Source: Candidatus Saccharibacteria bacterium UBA6224 (lineage in GTDB: Bacteria; Patescibacteriota; Saccharimonadia; Saccharimonadales; UBA4665). From it: a DNA stretch of 64,000 nt. Positions within the stretch are counted from its first letter, which is position 1. Every line of letters begins with the position of its first letter. The notes beneath the pieces are model-generated. The model did no database searches. It was not told the origin of the DNA and saw only the letters and a program-made list of their open reading frames with translations. The stretch is from NCBI GenBank assembly GCA_002441585.1, contig DJWS01000008.1, positions 33,143 to 97,142 of the forward strand, read 5' to 3'. A program made the position numbers and the translations under genes. This document shows, piece by piece, positions 41,157 through 49,914 of the stretch.

Positions 41157-42215
41157 ATGTCAAAAGATAATTCTCACACGAAGGTCTTTGTCGGTATGTC
41201 TGGTGGTGTCGACAGTTCCGTCACGGCGGCGCTCCTGAAGCGTCAGGGTTATGATGTGACCGGTGTGTACATGAAGAATTGGAGCCGGGACTTGCCAGGG
41301 TTCCAATGCCCCTGGAAAGAAGATTATCAGGACGCCAAACGCGTGGCGGTACAGCTAGACATTCCTTTCAAAATGTACGACTTCGAGACCGAATATCGGC
41401 AAAAGGTGGTTGACTACATGTTGGATGGCTACAAGGCGGGCATTACGCCCAATCCGGACATCATGTGTAACCAGGAGATCAAGTTCAAACTATTTCTCGA
41501 GACGGCATTGGCTGATGGCGCGGACATGATAGCGACCGGTCATTACGCCCGTATCCATGACGGCCAATTGCTGACGGCGGCCAACGTCGACAAAGACCAA
41601 ACATATTTTTTGTATCGGGTATCGGAAGATGCCTTGCGGCACTCGCTGATGCCGGTCGGTGAGTATAAGACCAAGTCCGAGGTTCGGGCGGTGGCCAAAG
41701 AACTCGGGCTCAGTACGGCCGATAAAAAGGACAGTCAGGGCATTTGCTTCGTCGGCAAGGTTGGCATCCGTGAATTCCTGGAGCAATTTGTCGAGACAGA
41801 GCCGGGCGCCATCATCGACCAGCATGGTCGGCGCCTAGGCGAACATGACGGGGCATTGTTTTATACGATTGGCCAGCGCCACGGCCTAAACGTCGGGGGT
41901 GGCTTGCCGTATTACGTAGTGGGCAAAGACATGGCCAAGAACGAAGTGTATGTAACGACCGACCTTAATGACGAGCGGTTATGGAGCAAAGAGCTGCAAC
42001 TCACGAGCCTTCATTGGATAAATAATCAGCCTGACTCGGCTGGGACATATCAAGTACGTACCCGCTATCGGCAACCATTAGTCGACTGCACCGTGAGACT
42101 TGAAGACGACGGTGCGCGCGTAACAATGAGCGATGCAGTGCGAGCCATCACGCCCGGCCAGTCGGCCGTACTGTACGATGGTGAGCGTGTTTTGGGTGGC
42201 GGAATCGTCGTCTGA
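41157..42215 (+). CDS. mnmA: tRNA 2-thiouridylase MnmA
   Basis: A 352-residue enzyme that thiolates U34 of tRNA-Glu, -Gln and -Lys. PP-loop GMSGGVDSSV, first catalytic Cys in NPDIMCNQEIKF, TGHYARI, second catalytic Cys in SQGICFVGKVGIREFL, and an intact C-terminal beta domain. Nine bases separate TAAAAT (41142-41147) from the ATG. Sulfur would come from the cysteine desulfurase encoded at 26563. Confidence 0.95.
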   Translation: MSKDNSHTKVFVGMSGGVDSSVTAALLKRQGYDVTGVYMKNWSRDLPGFQCPWKEDYQDAKRVAVQLDIPFKMYDFETEYRQKVVDYMLDGYKAGITPNPDIMCNQEIKFKLFLETALADGADMIATGHYARIHDGQLLTAANVDKDQTYFLYRVSEDALRHSLMPVGEYKTKSEVRAVAKELGLSTADKKDSQGICFVGKVGIREFLEQFVETEPGAIIDQHGRRLGEHDGALFYTIGQRHGLNVGGGLPYYVVGKDMAKNEVYVTTDLNDERLWSKELQLTSLHWINNQPDSAGTYQVRTRYRQPLVDCTVRLEDDGARVTMSDAVRAITPGQSAVLYDGERVLGGGIVV

Positions 42216-42308
42216 GACCACCCGTGTGATGGGCTTAACGAACTGTCTGTGACTCATCATCGTAAGCAACGTTGTGTCAACTAGCCACCTCTGTTAGAAT
42301 GGGGTGAT

Positions 42309-44198
42309 ATGACAGCCCAAGAGATTCGCCAAAAATACCTAGATTTTTGTAAGCAGAACGGCCACGCTATAATCGCGCGGGCGCCGCTGGTGCCCAAGGA
42401 CGATCCGACCACACTGTTTACCGGCAGTGGCATGCAGGCCTTGATGCCATACTTGCTTGGCCAAGAACATCCGAACGGCAAGCGCCTGGCCGACAGCCAG
42501 ACATGCTTGCGCGCCCAGGATATCGAGGAGATCGGTGACAATCGCCACACGACGTTCTTTGAGATGCTGGGCAATTGGAGCTTGGGCGATTACTTCAAGG
42601 CCGATCAGCTGCCTTGGTTCTTTGACTTTTTGACTGAGGTCGTCGGACTAGACCCAAATCGCTTGTACGTCACCTGTTTTATGGGTGACGAAGCCAACGG
42701 CATCCCCCGTGACGAAGAAAGCGCCAAGATTTGGAAGGACTTGTTCGCCGCCAAGGGTATCATCGCCGAAACACAGGATATCGGCAGCGAAGCCGATGGC
42801 GCCAAAAAAGGCATGGAGCCACACGCCCGTATCTTCTATTATGACGCCAGCAAGAACTGGTGGTGGCGCGGCGACAAAATTAACGACATGCCAGAGGGCG
42901 AGCCGGGCGGACCGGACAGCGAAGTTTTTTACGAGTTCGATTATATCGTTCACGATCCGAAATATGGCGAAAAGTGTCATCCTAACTGCGATTGCGGCCG
43001 CTACATGGAAATCGGTAACAGTGTGTTTATGGAATATGTCAAAACTGCTCAAGGCTTCGCCAAGTTACCTAAGCAGAACGTCGACTTTGGCGGTGGACTG
43101 GAGCGCATTGCCGCAGCTGCCATAGATGACCCGGACGTGTTCAAGATCAGCGTGATGAAACCCATAGTGACCAAGCTGGAAGAGATTTCCGGCAAAAATT
43201 ACGAAAGCCACACCGAAAGCATGCGCGTAATCGCTGATCACTTGCGGGCCGCTACGTTCCTGGCAGTCGACGGTGTGGTGCCGAGCAACAAAGAACAGGG
43301 CTACGTCATGCGCCGCTTGCTCCGCCGGGCTATTCGCTTTGCCTTTGAGCTGGGCGTCGAGCAGAACTTTTTGGAGCAAATCGTCCCGGTGATTGCTGAC
43401 TTGTATCACGCTGATTTCCCCGAAGTAGCCGAGCACCGCGAAGAAGTCATTGCTGTGCTGGTGAAGGAAGAAAAAGTCTTCCGCCAGACACTCCGCAAAG
43501 GCATCCGCGAACTTGAGAAGCTCAAAGAGAATGGCTTGACGGGTTCTGATTTGTTCAAGCTCTACGACACCTATGGTTTTCCGGTGGAACTCAGTGTTGA
43601 GGAAGCATTTAAGCAAGAAATTACCGTACCCGACAACTGGCGCGAAGAGTTCGATGCGCACATGGCCGAGCAGCGACAGCGCTCGCAGACGGCAGCCAAA
43701 GGCGTATTCAAGGGCGGATTGGGCGGCAAGACCGACCAGCACAAAAAATACCACACCGCCACGCACCTGATGTATCAGAGCTTGCGCACCGTCTTGGGCG
43801 ACCACGTGATTCAACACGGTTCTAACATTACCGAGGAGCGCTTGCGCTTCGATTTCAGCCACACCGACAAAATGACGCCGGAACAAATCAAGCAGGTCGA
43901 AGACATGGTCAACGAACAAATCGACAAAGACTTGGTAGTGACATGGGAAGAGCACCCGACCAAGGAGGCTATCGAAGGATTACACGTACTCGGCGCCTTT
44001 GGCGATCGCTACGGTGATGTGGTGAAATGCTATCGCATGCAAGCCAAAGACTCAGACACGCCATTCAGTTTTGAAATTTGCGGTGGCCCGCATGTCGACC
44101 ATACCGCGCAGTTGGCTGAAGGCGGCAAACGATTCAAGATCCTCAAGGAAGAATCTTCTAGCGCCGGTATCCGTCGCATCAAAGCCGTGTTGCAATAA
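42309..44198 (+). CDS. alaS: Alanyl-tRNA synthetase, short form lacking the C-Ala domain
   Basis: A 629-residue class II synthetase. The catalytic core includes GSGMQALMPYL, TTFFEMLGNWSLGDYFK, and GGGLERIAAA. The editing domain keeps HTATH near residue 482 and CGGPHVDHT near 591. It ends right after the editing (tRNA_SAD) part, where E. coli AlaRS (875) goes on with the DHHA1/C-Ala region. A clean TAA and normal codon use argue for a natural short form, not a frameshift. TAGAAT (42295-42300) is eight bases upstream of the ATG. Confidence 0.93.
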   Translation: MTAQEIRQKYLDFCKQNGHAIIARAPLVPKDDPTTLFTGSGMQALMPYLLGQEHPNGKRLADSQTCLRAQDIEEIGDNRHTTFFEMLGNWSLGDYFKADQLPWFFDFLTEVVGLDPNRLYVTCFMGDEANGIPRDEESAKIWKDLFAAKGIIAETQDIGSEADGAKKGMEPHARIFYYDASKNWWWRGDKINDMPEGEPGGPDSEVFYEFDYIVHDPKYGEKCHPNCDCGRYMEIGNSVFMEYVKTAQGFAKLPKQNVDFGGGLERIAAAAIDDPDVFKISVMKPIVTKLEEISGKNYESHTESMRVIADHLRAATFLAVDGVVPSNKEQGYVMRRLLRRAIRFAFELGVEQNFLEQIVPVIADLYHADFPEVAEHREEVIAVLVKEEKVFRQTLRKGIRELEKLKENGLTGSDLFKLYDTYGFPVELSVEEAFKQEITVPDNWREEFDAHMAEQRQRSQTAAKGVFKGGLGGKTDQHKKYHTATHLMYQSLRTVLGDHVIQHGSNITEERLRFDFSHTDKMTPEQIKQVEDMVNEQIDKDLVVTWEEHPTKEAIEGLHVLGAFGDRYGDVVKCYRMQAKDSDTPFSFEICGGPHVDHTAQLAEGGKRFKILKEESSSAGIRRIKAVLQ

Positions 44199-44234
44199 GA
44201 TTCGATGAGAATTGCCGGAGGCATATTGTTATAC

Positions 44235-44266
44235 AAAAAATAAGACACCTGGAGGGGGTGTCTTAT
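44235..44266 (-). terminator. Terminator between convergent alaS and the 44285 gene
   Basis: ATAAGACACC (44240-44249) pairs with GGTGTCTTAT (44257-44266). The T run is on the minus strand, so it serves the GNAT-like gene. Confidence 0.75.
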
Positions 44267-44284
44267 GGTGGAGTACTAAGTGAT

Positions 44285-44809
44285 TTACAGTTCGCTCATC
44301 GGGAAATCGTTGAGTGCGTACCATTCTTCAATCGGAGAGGTTGGGCCATCGATCATCCCAGTATGTCTTCGTGTCAATTCGCCAATCCTGCGTTGACGCA
44401 TACGGGCTTCTCGGCGTTCGCGCACTGGGCGAAGCAAAGCTTCCATGTGTACCTCACGTTCTTCGAGCGGGGGAGCAGTTTGAATATCTAGATCGGTTTC
44501 GGGAAAGCCCCGCAGTTCGGCGGTTTGACGTAGCGCGCGTCCAATCAACTTGGCCACAGCCTTGGTCGTACCATTTAGCCGAGGGTCTACTCGCACTTCG
44601 CCGATGGAGCGTCCAAACTCGTGCTTTAAGGCGCCCACCGCAACAATGCCTGAGTGATCCCAGACAGCCACGGCATCCTTTTTGGACTCCGAGAGTTGTG
44701 ATAAACCAAAACTTTGGAACTCGGCATCCATATGAGGATCGGGCGTCGCACCTTCTGGTACGGCAGCATCCAGTATGTACTGGTGCCCCTCTGCTACGAT
44801 TTGTGACAT
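44285..44809 (-). CDS. Possible GNAT-like protein
   Basis: A 174-residue protein. The middle (VAVWDHSGIVAVGALKHEFG, then IGEVRVDPRLNGTTKAVAKL) resembles the beta4-helix region of GNAT N-acetyltransferases, where V-D-P-x-x-x-G precedes the CoA site, but the Q/R-x-x-G-x-G/A signature is degenerate (LNGTTKA). The C-terminal third is Arg/Glu-rich. Start ATG 44809 behind AAGGGG. Unknown function; low-confidence fold call. Confidence 0.45.
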   Translation of the reverse strand: MSQIVAEGHQYILDAAVPEGATPDPHMDAEFQSFGLSQLSESKKDAVAVWDHSGIVAVGALKHEFGRSIGEVRVDPRLNGTTKAVAKLIGRALRQTAELRGFPETDLDIQTAPPLEEREVHMEALLRPVRERREARMRQRRIGELTRRHTGMIDGPTSPIEEWYALNDFPMSEL

Positions 44810-45111
44810 TACAAAAACCCCTTACACATCCGCAAGTTACCTTGCATGTTTATTGATAATTAATTGTTACACTCTTGCCTAGGAAATCCCCGATGCCCTT
44901 CCGGAACTTGATAGGTAAGCCGAATGTGGCTACAGATGCAGCTTGCATTCCGGACCACATTATATCACCGAAATGTCAAGTTTTCAAGTGGTTTGTGAAA
45001 ATAATCACAGCGCAAACAAAATTTTGTGGTTTAATGTCGGGCAAACATGGCCCGTGGCTTGGGCGGAAGAACTACTCGTCAAACATATAATCGTGCTAGA
45101 ATAAGACGCAT
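44810..45111. other. Intergenic region between divergent genes
   Basis: It holds the Shine-Dalgarno of the minus-strand gene and a promoter for the FtsA-like gene (TATAAT at 45086-45091, start near 45098). Palindromes: ACAAAATTTTGT (about 45015-45028) and ATGCA..TGCAT (about 44936-44949). No ORF or RNA gene is supported. Confidence 0.4.
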
Positions 45112-46440
45112 ATGCTTGAACCAATCAAAGCTCTGGGTCGTTCGGCCGCGACGCGTGCCGGCACCGCTGCGCGCAGCGCGCTGACCGCAGCTAGCAAACT
45201 CAAATCCAACGAAGAAGAATACATCGTCGGACTAGACATTGGCACCGAGGTGGTCAAGGCGCTAGTAGGCAGGGTGACGCCCGAGGGTGACATCGAGGTC
45301 ATAGGCGTGGGGCGACAGCACCAAAAACTTAGCGACATGCAGGCCGGTGCCATCGCCGACATCGTTAGCGTGGTCCAGAATTGTGACAAGGCATTAGGCC
45401 AGGCCGAAGAGCAGGCTGGCGTCAGTGCCCGGACAGCTGTGATCGGCATTGCCGGAGAACTAGTCAAGGGTACTACCACCACGGTGCGTGTGACTCGCAA
45501 GGATGCCAACAAACAGATTGATATAGAGGAAATGGAACGCATCATCCACGTCGTGCAACAGCGCGCCGAACAGCGTGCCAAGCAGCAATTGGCCGTCGAG
45601 TTGGGCGGTAAAGAAGTCGACGTGCGGCTGGTTAATAGCGCGCTCGTCAGCATCGAGATCGATGGCTATCCGGTAACCAACCCGATAGGTTTCCAGGGCA
45701 AGGACGTAGTGGTGCAGCTGTACACCGCCTTCGCGCCGATGATTCATATCGCGGCACTGGAACGGACCGCGCAGGAGCTTGACCTCGATCTTCTGGCCGT
45801 TGCCGCTGAGCCGTTCGCCGTATCCCGGTCGGTCATCGGCAACAAGCAGAGCGGTAACTTCAGCGCCATTCTGATGGACGTCGGTGGTGGCACGACCGAT
45901 ATTGCCGTCATCAACGATGGTGGTGTCCAGGGAACCAAGATGTTCGGCATCGGCGGTCGGGCCTACACGCGGGCAATCGAGCGGGGCCTAGGCATTGAAT
46001 TCGATGAGGCGGAGCATCTCAAGCTGGCGCTCGGTGAAGGTACCGTACCGGCAGCGAAGAAGAAAGAGGCCGATGAGGCGCTCGACAAGACCGTCGAAGT
46101 CTGGACCAGTGGTGTCGAATTGGCTCTGAGCGAATTCGACCAATTAGATCACTTGCCCCACCGGATGTTCTTGTGCGGTGGTGGCTCCAGCCTTGACGCC
46201 CTAGTCGATGCATTGGAAAAGACGGAATGGTACCGCACACTGCCGTTCACTCGCAAGCCCTCCGTTCATCATATTCGTCCCGACCAGGTAGTTGGCATCA
46301 CCGACAAGACCGGCGATGTTACCGATCACACCTTTATTACGGCGCTCGGGCTACTCAGGGTAGGCCTAGATACGTTACAATTCACAGAGAACGACTCCGG
46401 TTCGATTCGCGATAAGATCGACAGGATGCTTCAGGTATAA
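45112..46440 (+). CDS. FtsA/PilM-like actin-fold protein
   Basis: A 442-residue protein: about 35 Ala/Arg-rich residues, then the actin-type phosphate-1 strand IVGLDIGTEVVKALVG, an SHS2/1C-like region (about 100-190), the phosphate-2 strand ILMDVGGGTTDIAVI, and the adenosine motif FLCGGGSSLDAL. This is the FtsA/PilM family, which polymerises at the membrane in division or type IV pilus assembly. No ftsZ or pil gene is adjacent. The next gene, a single-pass membrane protein three bases away, may be its partner, as PilN is for PilM; that is inference. Confidence 0.8.
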   Translation: MLEPIKALGRSAATRAGTAARSALTAASKLKSNEEEYIVGLDIGTEVVKALVGRVTPEGDIEVIGVGRQHQKLSDMQAGAIADIVSVVQNCDKALGQAEEQAGVSARTAVIGIAGELVKGTTTTVRVTRKDANKQIDIEEMERIIHVVQQRAEQRAKQQLAVELGGKEVDVRLVNSALVSIEIDGYPVTNPIGFQGKDVVVQLYTAFAPMIHIAALERTAQELDLDLLAVAAEPFAVSRSVIGNKQSGNFSAILMDVGGGTTDIAVINDGGVQGTKMFGIGGRAYTRAIERGLGIEFDEAEHLKLALGEGTVPAAKKKEADEALDKTVEVWTSGVELALSEFDQLDHLPHRMFLCGGGSSLDALVDALEKTEWYRTLPFTRKPSVHHIRPDQVVGITDKTGDVTDHTFITALGLLRVGLDTLQFTENDSGSIRDKIDRMLQV

Positions 46441-46443
46441 ATT

Positions 46444-48144
46444 ATGGCTAGCGCACAACCCAACAAAGAAACGATTTATGTTGATGTAGATGATGAGATA
46501 ACCAGCATCATCGATAAAGTCCGCAACAGCAGCGGCCGCATCATTGCTTTGGTGTTGCCCAAACGGGCGGCAACTCTTCAGAGCGTCGTGAACATGAAAC
46601 TACTCAAGCGCAGCGCCGAACAGGCTAACAAACAGCTTGTACTGATTACCACCGAAGCCGGATTGCTGCCACTGGCGGGGGCGGTCGGCCTGTATGTTGC
46701 CGATTCGTTGCAGTCCAAGCCCGAGATCCCACCAGTACCAAATCGAGTAGCCCCCAAGGGCGAAGACGAGGTGGTGCTGGATGACGAAGAATACACCGCC
46801 GAAAACGCTGGCGACCAACCGGTCGGAGTGCTGGTGGACAAATCTGGCACTGGTCTGGTGATTTCCTCGAGTGTCGATACCGAGGACACCCCAGCTACGC
46901 CTGCTGCTGCCGCGGCGGCCGCCGTCAAGAGCAAGGCTGGCGCGCTCGCAAAGAACAAGAAGCTACGCGTACCTAATTTCAATAAGTTTCGCTTGATGCT
47001 GGCTCTCGGTGTACTGGGTGTCTTGCTTATCATCGGGCTCATTTACTACCTAGTCGCCCTGTTGCCGAAAGCACAGATTGCCATATCGACCAACGCCCAG
47101 GACGTCAACAGCAGTCTGGACGTATCATTGGATACCACCGCCTCAAAGGTTGATGTGGCGAAAGCCATTGTCCCGGCCACTGCCGTACAACAGCAAAAGA
47201 CTTACACTAAGCAGGTCGATGCCACCGGCAAGCAAAACCTTGGCGAAAAAGCGACCGGAAACGTCGTTATGACGGTCTGTGTGAGCGGCTTCGATTTCCC
47301 GAACGACGTGGCTACTGGTACCGGTATTAGCGCCGGTGGACAGACATTCATCACCCAGAAACGGGCCTCATTCAGCCCAGACGGACCCGACCCCGCCAAC
47401 AGCTGCTACAGGTACAAATCAGGCTCGATCAAGATTACTGCCCAAACGGCCGGTACTGCCTACAACAAGGATTCCGGCACGACCTTCGCGGTGAACGGCC
47501 GACCTGACGTCAAGGCTATCGGTTCGGCCGATGGTGGCACCGACGATATTCGTCAGGTAGTCAGTCAAAGCGATATTGATAACGCCCAAGGCCAAATCAA
47601 CACCAACGACACAGCCATCAAGGAGGCACTGTACCAGCAACTTACCCAAGATGGTCTATTCGGCATCCGGGCAACTTTCAAGGCCAGCAAGCCGACAGTC
47701 AGCAGTAGTAGCCAAGTCGGGGACGAAGCCAGCACTGTCACGGTAACCTCGGCCATTACTTACACCATGTACGGCACCAAGCGTGATAATCTCGTCCAGC
47801 TCATCAACGATGACGTCAGCCAGCAGGTCGACACCAGCAAACAGGGCATCATCAGTGATGGCCTCGACAAAGCATCCTTCGGCTACCAGGATGGTAGCGA
47901 TACGACGGCTCGAGTCGAAATGTCGGCAACCGCGACGGTCGGCCCTAAGATTGATGAAGCCGCCATCCGGCAACAAGTAGCCGGCAAGAAGAGTGGTGAG
48001 GCCAAGGATACCATCGGCCAAATCCCCGGGGTCACTGATGTCCAGGTCAAGCTCAGCCCATTCTGGCTTACCGCTATTCCAAGCAATCCCGATAAAATAA
48101 CTGTGACTATTGGTAAGGCAGCTCCCGCCCCTAGCGGCTCGTAA
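46444..48144 (+). CDS. Single-pass membrane protein with baseplate-J-like exterior
   Basis: A 566-residue protein. A cytoplasmic N-domain (TIYVDVDDEITSIIDKVRNS, LVLPKRAATLQSVVNMKLLK), an acidic and Ala-rich linker, one membrane helix near 182-205 (LALGVLGVLLIIGLIYYLVAL), and a large outer part. GEKATGNVVMTV and GTGISAGGQTFITQ with a later GGTDDIRQV match the baseplate J/gp47-like pattern common in CPR genomes. Role unknown; a scaffold or envelope-spanning assembly is plausible. It follows the FtsA-like gene by three bases. Confidence 0.7.
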   Translation: MASAQPNKETIYVDVDDEITSIIDKVRNSSGRIIALVLPKRAATLQSVVNMKLLKRSAEQANKQLVLITTEAGLLPLAGAVGLYVADSLQSKPEIPPVPNRVAPKGEDEVVLDDEEYTAENAGDQPVGVLVDKSGTGLVISSSVDTEDTPATPAAAAAAAVKSKAGALAKNKKLRVPNFNKFRLMLALGVLGVLLIIGLIYYLVALLPKAQIAISTNAQDVNSSLDVSLDTTASKVDVAKAIVPATAVQQQKTYTKQVDATGKQNLGEKATGNVVMTVCVSGFDFPNDVATGTGISAGGQTFITQKRASFSPDGPDPANSCYRYKSGSIKITAQTAGTAYNKDSGTTFAVNGRPDVKAIGSADGGTDDIRQVVSQSDIDNAQGQINTNDTAIKEALYQQLTQDGLFGIRATFKASKPTVSSSSQVGDEASTVTVTSAITYTMYGTKRDNLVQLINDDVSQQVDTSKQGIISDGLDKASFGYQDGSDTTARVEMSATATVGPKIDEAAIRQQVAGKKSGEAKDTIGQIPGVTDVQVKLSPFWLTAIPSNPDKITVTIGKAAPAPSGS

Positions 48145-48162
48145 GCGAGCGGCAACTGAAGT

Positions 48163-48573
48163 ATGAATGCTCAGACAAGCGGAGAAGTCATCGCCCTGGA
48201 CGTCGGTTCGGTGAGAATCGGCGTGGCTCGGGCGTCGCGAATCGTACGCCTGGCGGAGCCGCTGATAACCTTACGGAACGACGAGTCAGTCTGGAGCGAG
48301 CTGAACTCCTTGATTGCTGCTCATGATGTTCACACTATCGTCGTTGGGTTGCCGCGAGGTTTGGATGGGCAAGAAACCGCCCAGACGACCACGGTTCGCC
48401 AGTTTGTCGAAGAGCTAGGTAAGCGCGTCGATCGACCAATCGTCTTTCAGGATGAGGCTCTGACATCGCACAAGGCCGAGGCCGAGCTGGCCGCCCGAAA
48501 CAAACCATTCGCGAAAGAGGACGTGGACGCCCTGGCGGCGGTCTACATCCTGGAGGACTATCTGGCCGCTTGA
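48163..48573 (+). CDS. ruvX: RuvX/YqgF family RNase H-fold protein
   Basis: A 136-residue protein: IALDVGSVRIGVARASRIV carries the first acidic residue of the YqgF active site, VVGLPRGLDGQE the conserved middle loop, and FQDEALTSHKAEAEL and KEDVDALAAVYILEDYL the closing acidic residues. The family processes 16S pre-rRNA or resolves DNA junctions. It lies between the baseplate-like gene and mltG; yqgF-mltG adjacency is common in bacteria. Confidence 0.92.
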   Translation: MNAQTSGEVIALDVGSVRIGVARASRIVRLAEPLITLRNDESVWSELNSLIAAHDVHTIVVGLPRGLDGQETAQTTTVRQFVEELGKRVDRPIVFQDEALTSHKAEAELAARNKPFAKEDVDALAAVYILEDYLAA

Positions 48574-48595
48574 CGTGCTAGACTAGTAACAGCCT

Positions 48596-49633
48596 ATGAC
48601 ACGTTATCAGCGACAATATGGCAATCGTCGCCGCTTTCCGCGCCGCTTATTGATCCTAGTCATTATCATCGCGCTCATTGCCCTTGGCGGGAGCGTGATC
48701 GTTCGCCGTCAGTACAGCGACAATTTGCGTCCGGTCAGCAGCAGTACCCAAGAAGTTCACGTCACCATCGCGAGCGGTTCCTCGAGTAGTGTCATCGCCA
48801 AGCAGCTATTGGACGCTGGGCTGATAAGGAACTCCCAGACCTTCGAACTTTATGTAAATTCGCACAATATTCGTGACAAGTTGCAGGCTGGCACCTACAG
48901 CTTTAGCCAGAGCATGAGCACCGCCGAAATCGCCGAAGCTATTGCCGCTGGCAAAGTAGCGACCGACCTGGTGACAATTCTGCCAGGACAGAGGATCGAC
49001 CAAATCCGCGAGACGCTGATCACGGCCGGGTTCAAACCAATTGCTGTCAATGCCGCCCTGAACGCCGCTAACTATCGCAATGATTATCCGGCGCTAGCCG
49101 ACAACCCGAGCAAGGCGACCCTGGAAGGGTTCTTATACCCCGATTCCTACCAGCTAACTGCCGAGACCCAGCCGAGTGAAATCGTGGCTGAAGCGCTCAA
49201 GGAGATGCAGAAATATTTATCGAGTGATGTACGAGTAAGTTTTGCGCGCCAGGGATTAAGTGTATATCAGGGTGTCAGTTTGGCTTCGATCGTCGAGCAG
49301 GAAGTACCAGGTACGGCCGATCGCGCCAAGGTGGCGCAAGTCTTTTTGTTGCGACTGAAACGCGACATGACACTGGGATCAGATGTTACAGTCAACTATG
49401 CCAGGGCCGTCCATAATGGTTTATATGATACGACAGAACACAAGGGCTTGCCGCCAGGGCCTATCGGTACAGTAAGTAAAGAAGCGCTCCAGGCTGTGGC
49501 ACACCCGGCATCGACCGACTGGCTGTTTTTTGTATCTGGCGATAACGGCACGACATACTTCTCGCACACCTATGAAGAACACAAAGCCCTGATTGCCAAA
49601 TATTGTCACGCCGCCTGTCCAAGTGGTGGCTAG
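48596..49633 (+). CDS. mltG: Endolytic murein transglycosylase MltG
   Basis: A 345-residue protein: one N-terminal membrane helix (LLILVIIIALIALGGSVIV), a LysM-like subdomain (VTIASGSSSSVIAKQLLDAG), and the YceG core with LEGFLYPDSYQL, YQGVSLASIVEQEV carrying the catalytic Glu, and LGSDVTVNYA. It cuts nascent glycan strands at the membrane. Near YqgF, as in many genomes. TAGACT lies 11 bases upstream of the ATG. Confidence 0.93.
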   Translation: MTRYQRQYGNRRRFPRRLLILVIIIALIALGGSVIVRRQYSDNLRPVSSSTQEVHVTIASGSSSSVIAKQLLDAGLIRNSQTFELYVNSHNIRDKLQAGTYSFSQSMSTAEIAEAIAAGKVATDLVTILPGQRIDQIRETLITAGFKPIAVNAALNAANYRNDYPALADNPSKATLEGFLYPDSYQLTAETQPSEIVAEALKEMQKYLSSDVRVSFARQGLSVYQGVSLASIVEQEVPGTADRAKVAQVFLLRLKRDMTLGSDVTVNYARAVHNGLYDTTEHKGLPPGPIGTVSKEALQAVAHPASTDWLFFVSGDNGTTYFSHTYEEHKALIAKYCHAACPSGG

Positions 49634-49686
49634 GGGCATAACAGGGGTTCCAACAGGGGTGGCAACTTGTGCTTAATGGCCAAAAT

Positions 49687-49830
49687 TGTTATACTCACCG
49701 GTGCAGTGCGGTTTTTAGGGGCAGTTGCCCTTATACACCCGCACCAGCTCGATGCGTGACGGGTGATAATTAAACCCGAGACGCGCCGAGTATTACCCGT
49801 TAATACGGGCAGGAGATTTGTATTAGTCAT
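49687..49830 (+). promoter_or_regulatory. Structured leader of the LysM-CHAP gene (riboswitch-like)
   Basis: TGTTATACT (extended -10, 49687-49695) places the start near 49702. About 120 nt follow with three stems: GCGG..CCGC enclosing GGGC..GCCC; GCGT-GA-CGGGT with ACCCG-AG-ACGC (49754-49784), whose GA/AG internal loop suggests tandem sheared pairs; and overlapping GTATTA/TAATAC and CCCG/CGGG options near the AGGAG (49811-49815). A switch between the last two could hide or free the ribosome site. c-di-AMP riboswitches often precede wall hydrolases, but I cannot confirm that consensus here. Confidence 0.45.
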
Positions 49831-49914
49831 CTCGGATCCAAAACCTCAATCGGTCGATTCATAGCCCCCAAAGAGCGCGGGGCACTGCCTTTTCGCGGCC
49901 TAGAGTTAGGCGCG

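Noticed and set aside
43065..43955. 296-codon frame antisense to alaS
   Set aside because: Shadow of a conserved synthetase; no Shine-Dalgarno or promoter.
49754..49784. Firm call of a c-di-AMP riboswitch
   Set aside because: The gene context fits but the conserved ydaO core could not be matched by eye.
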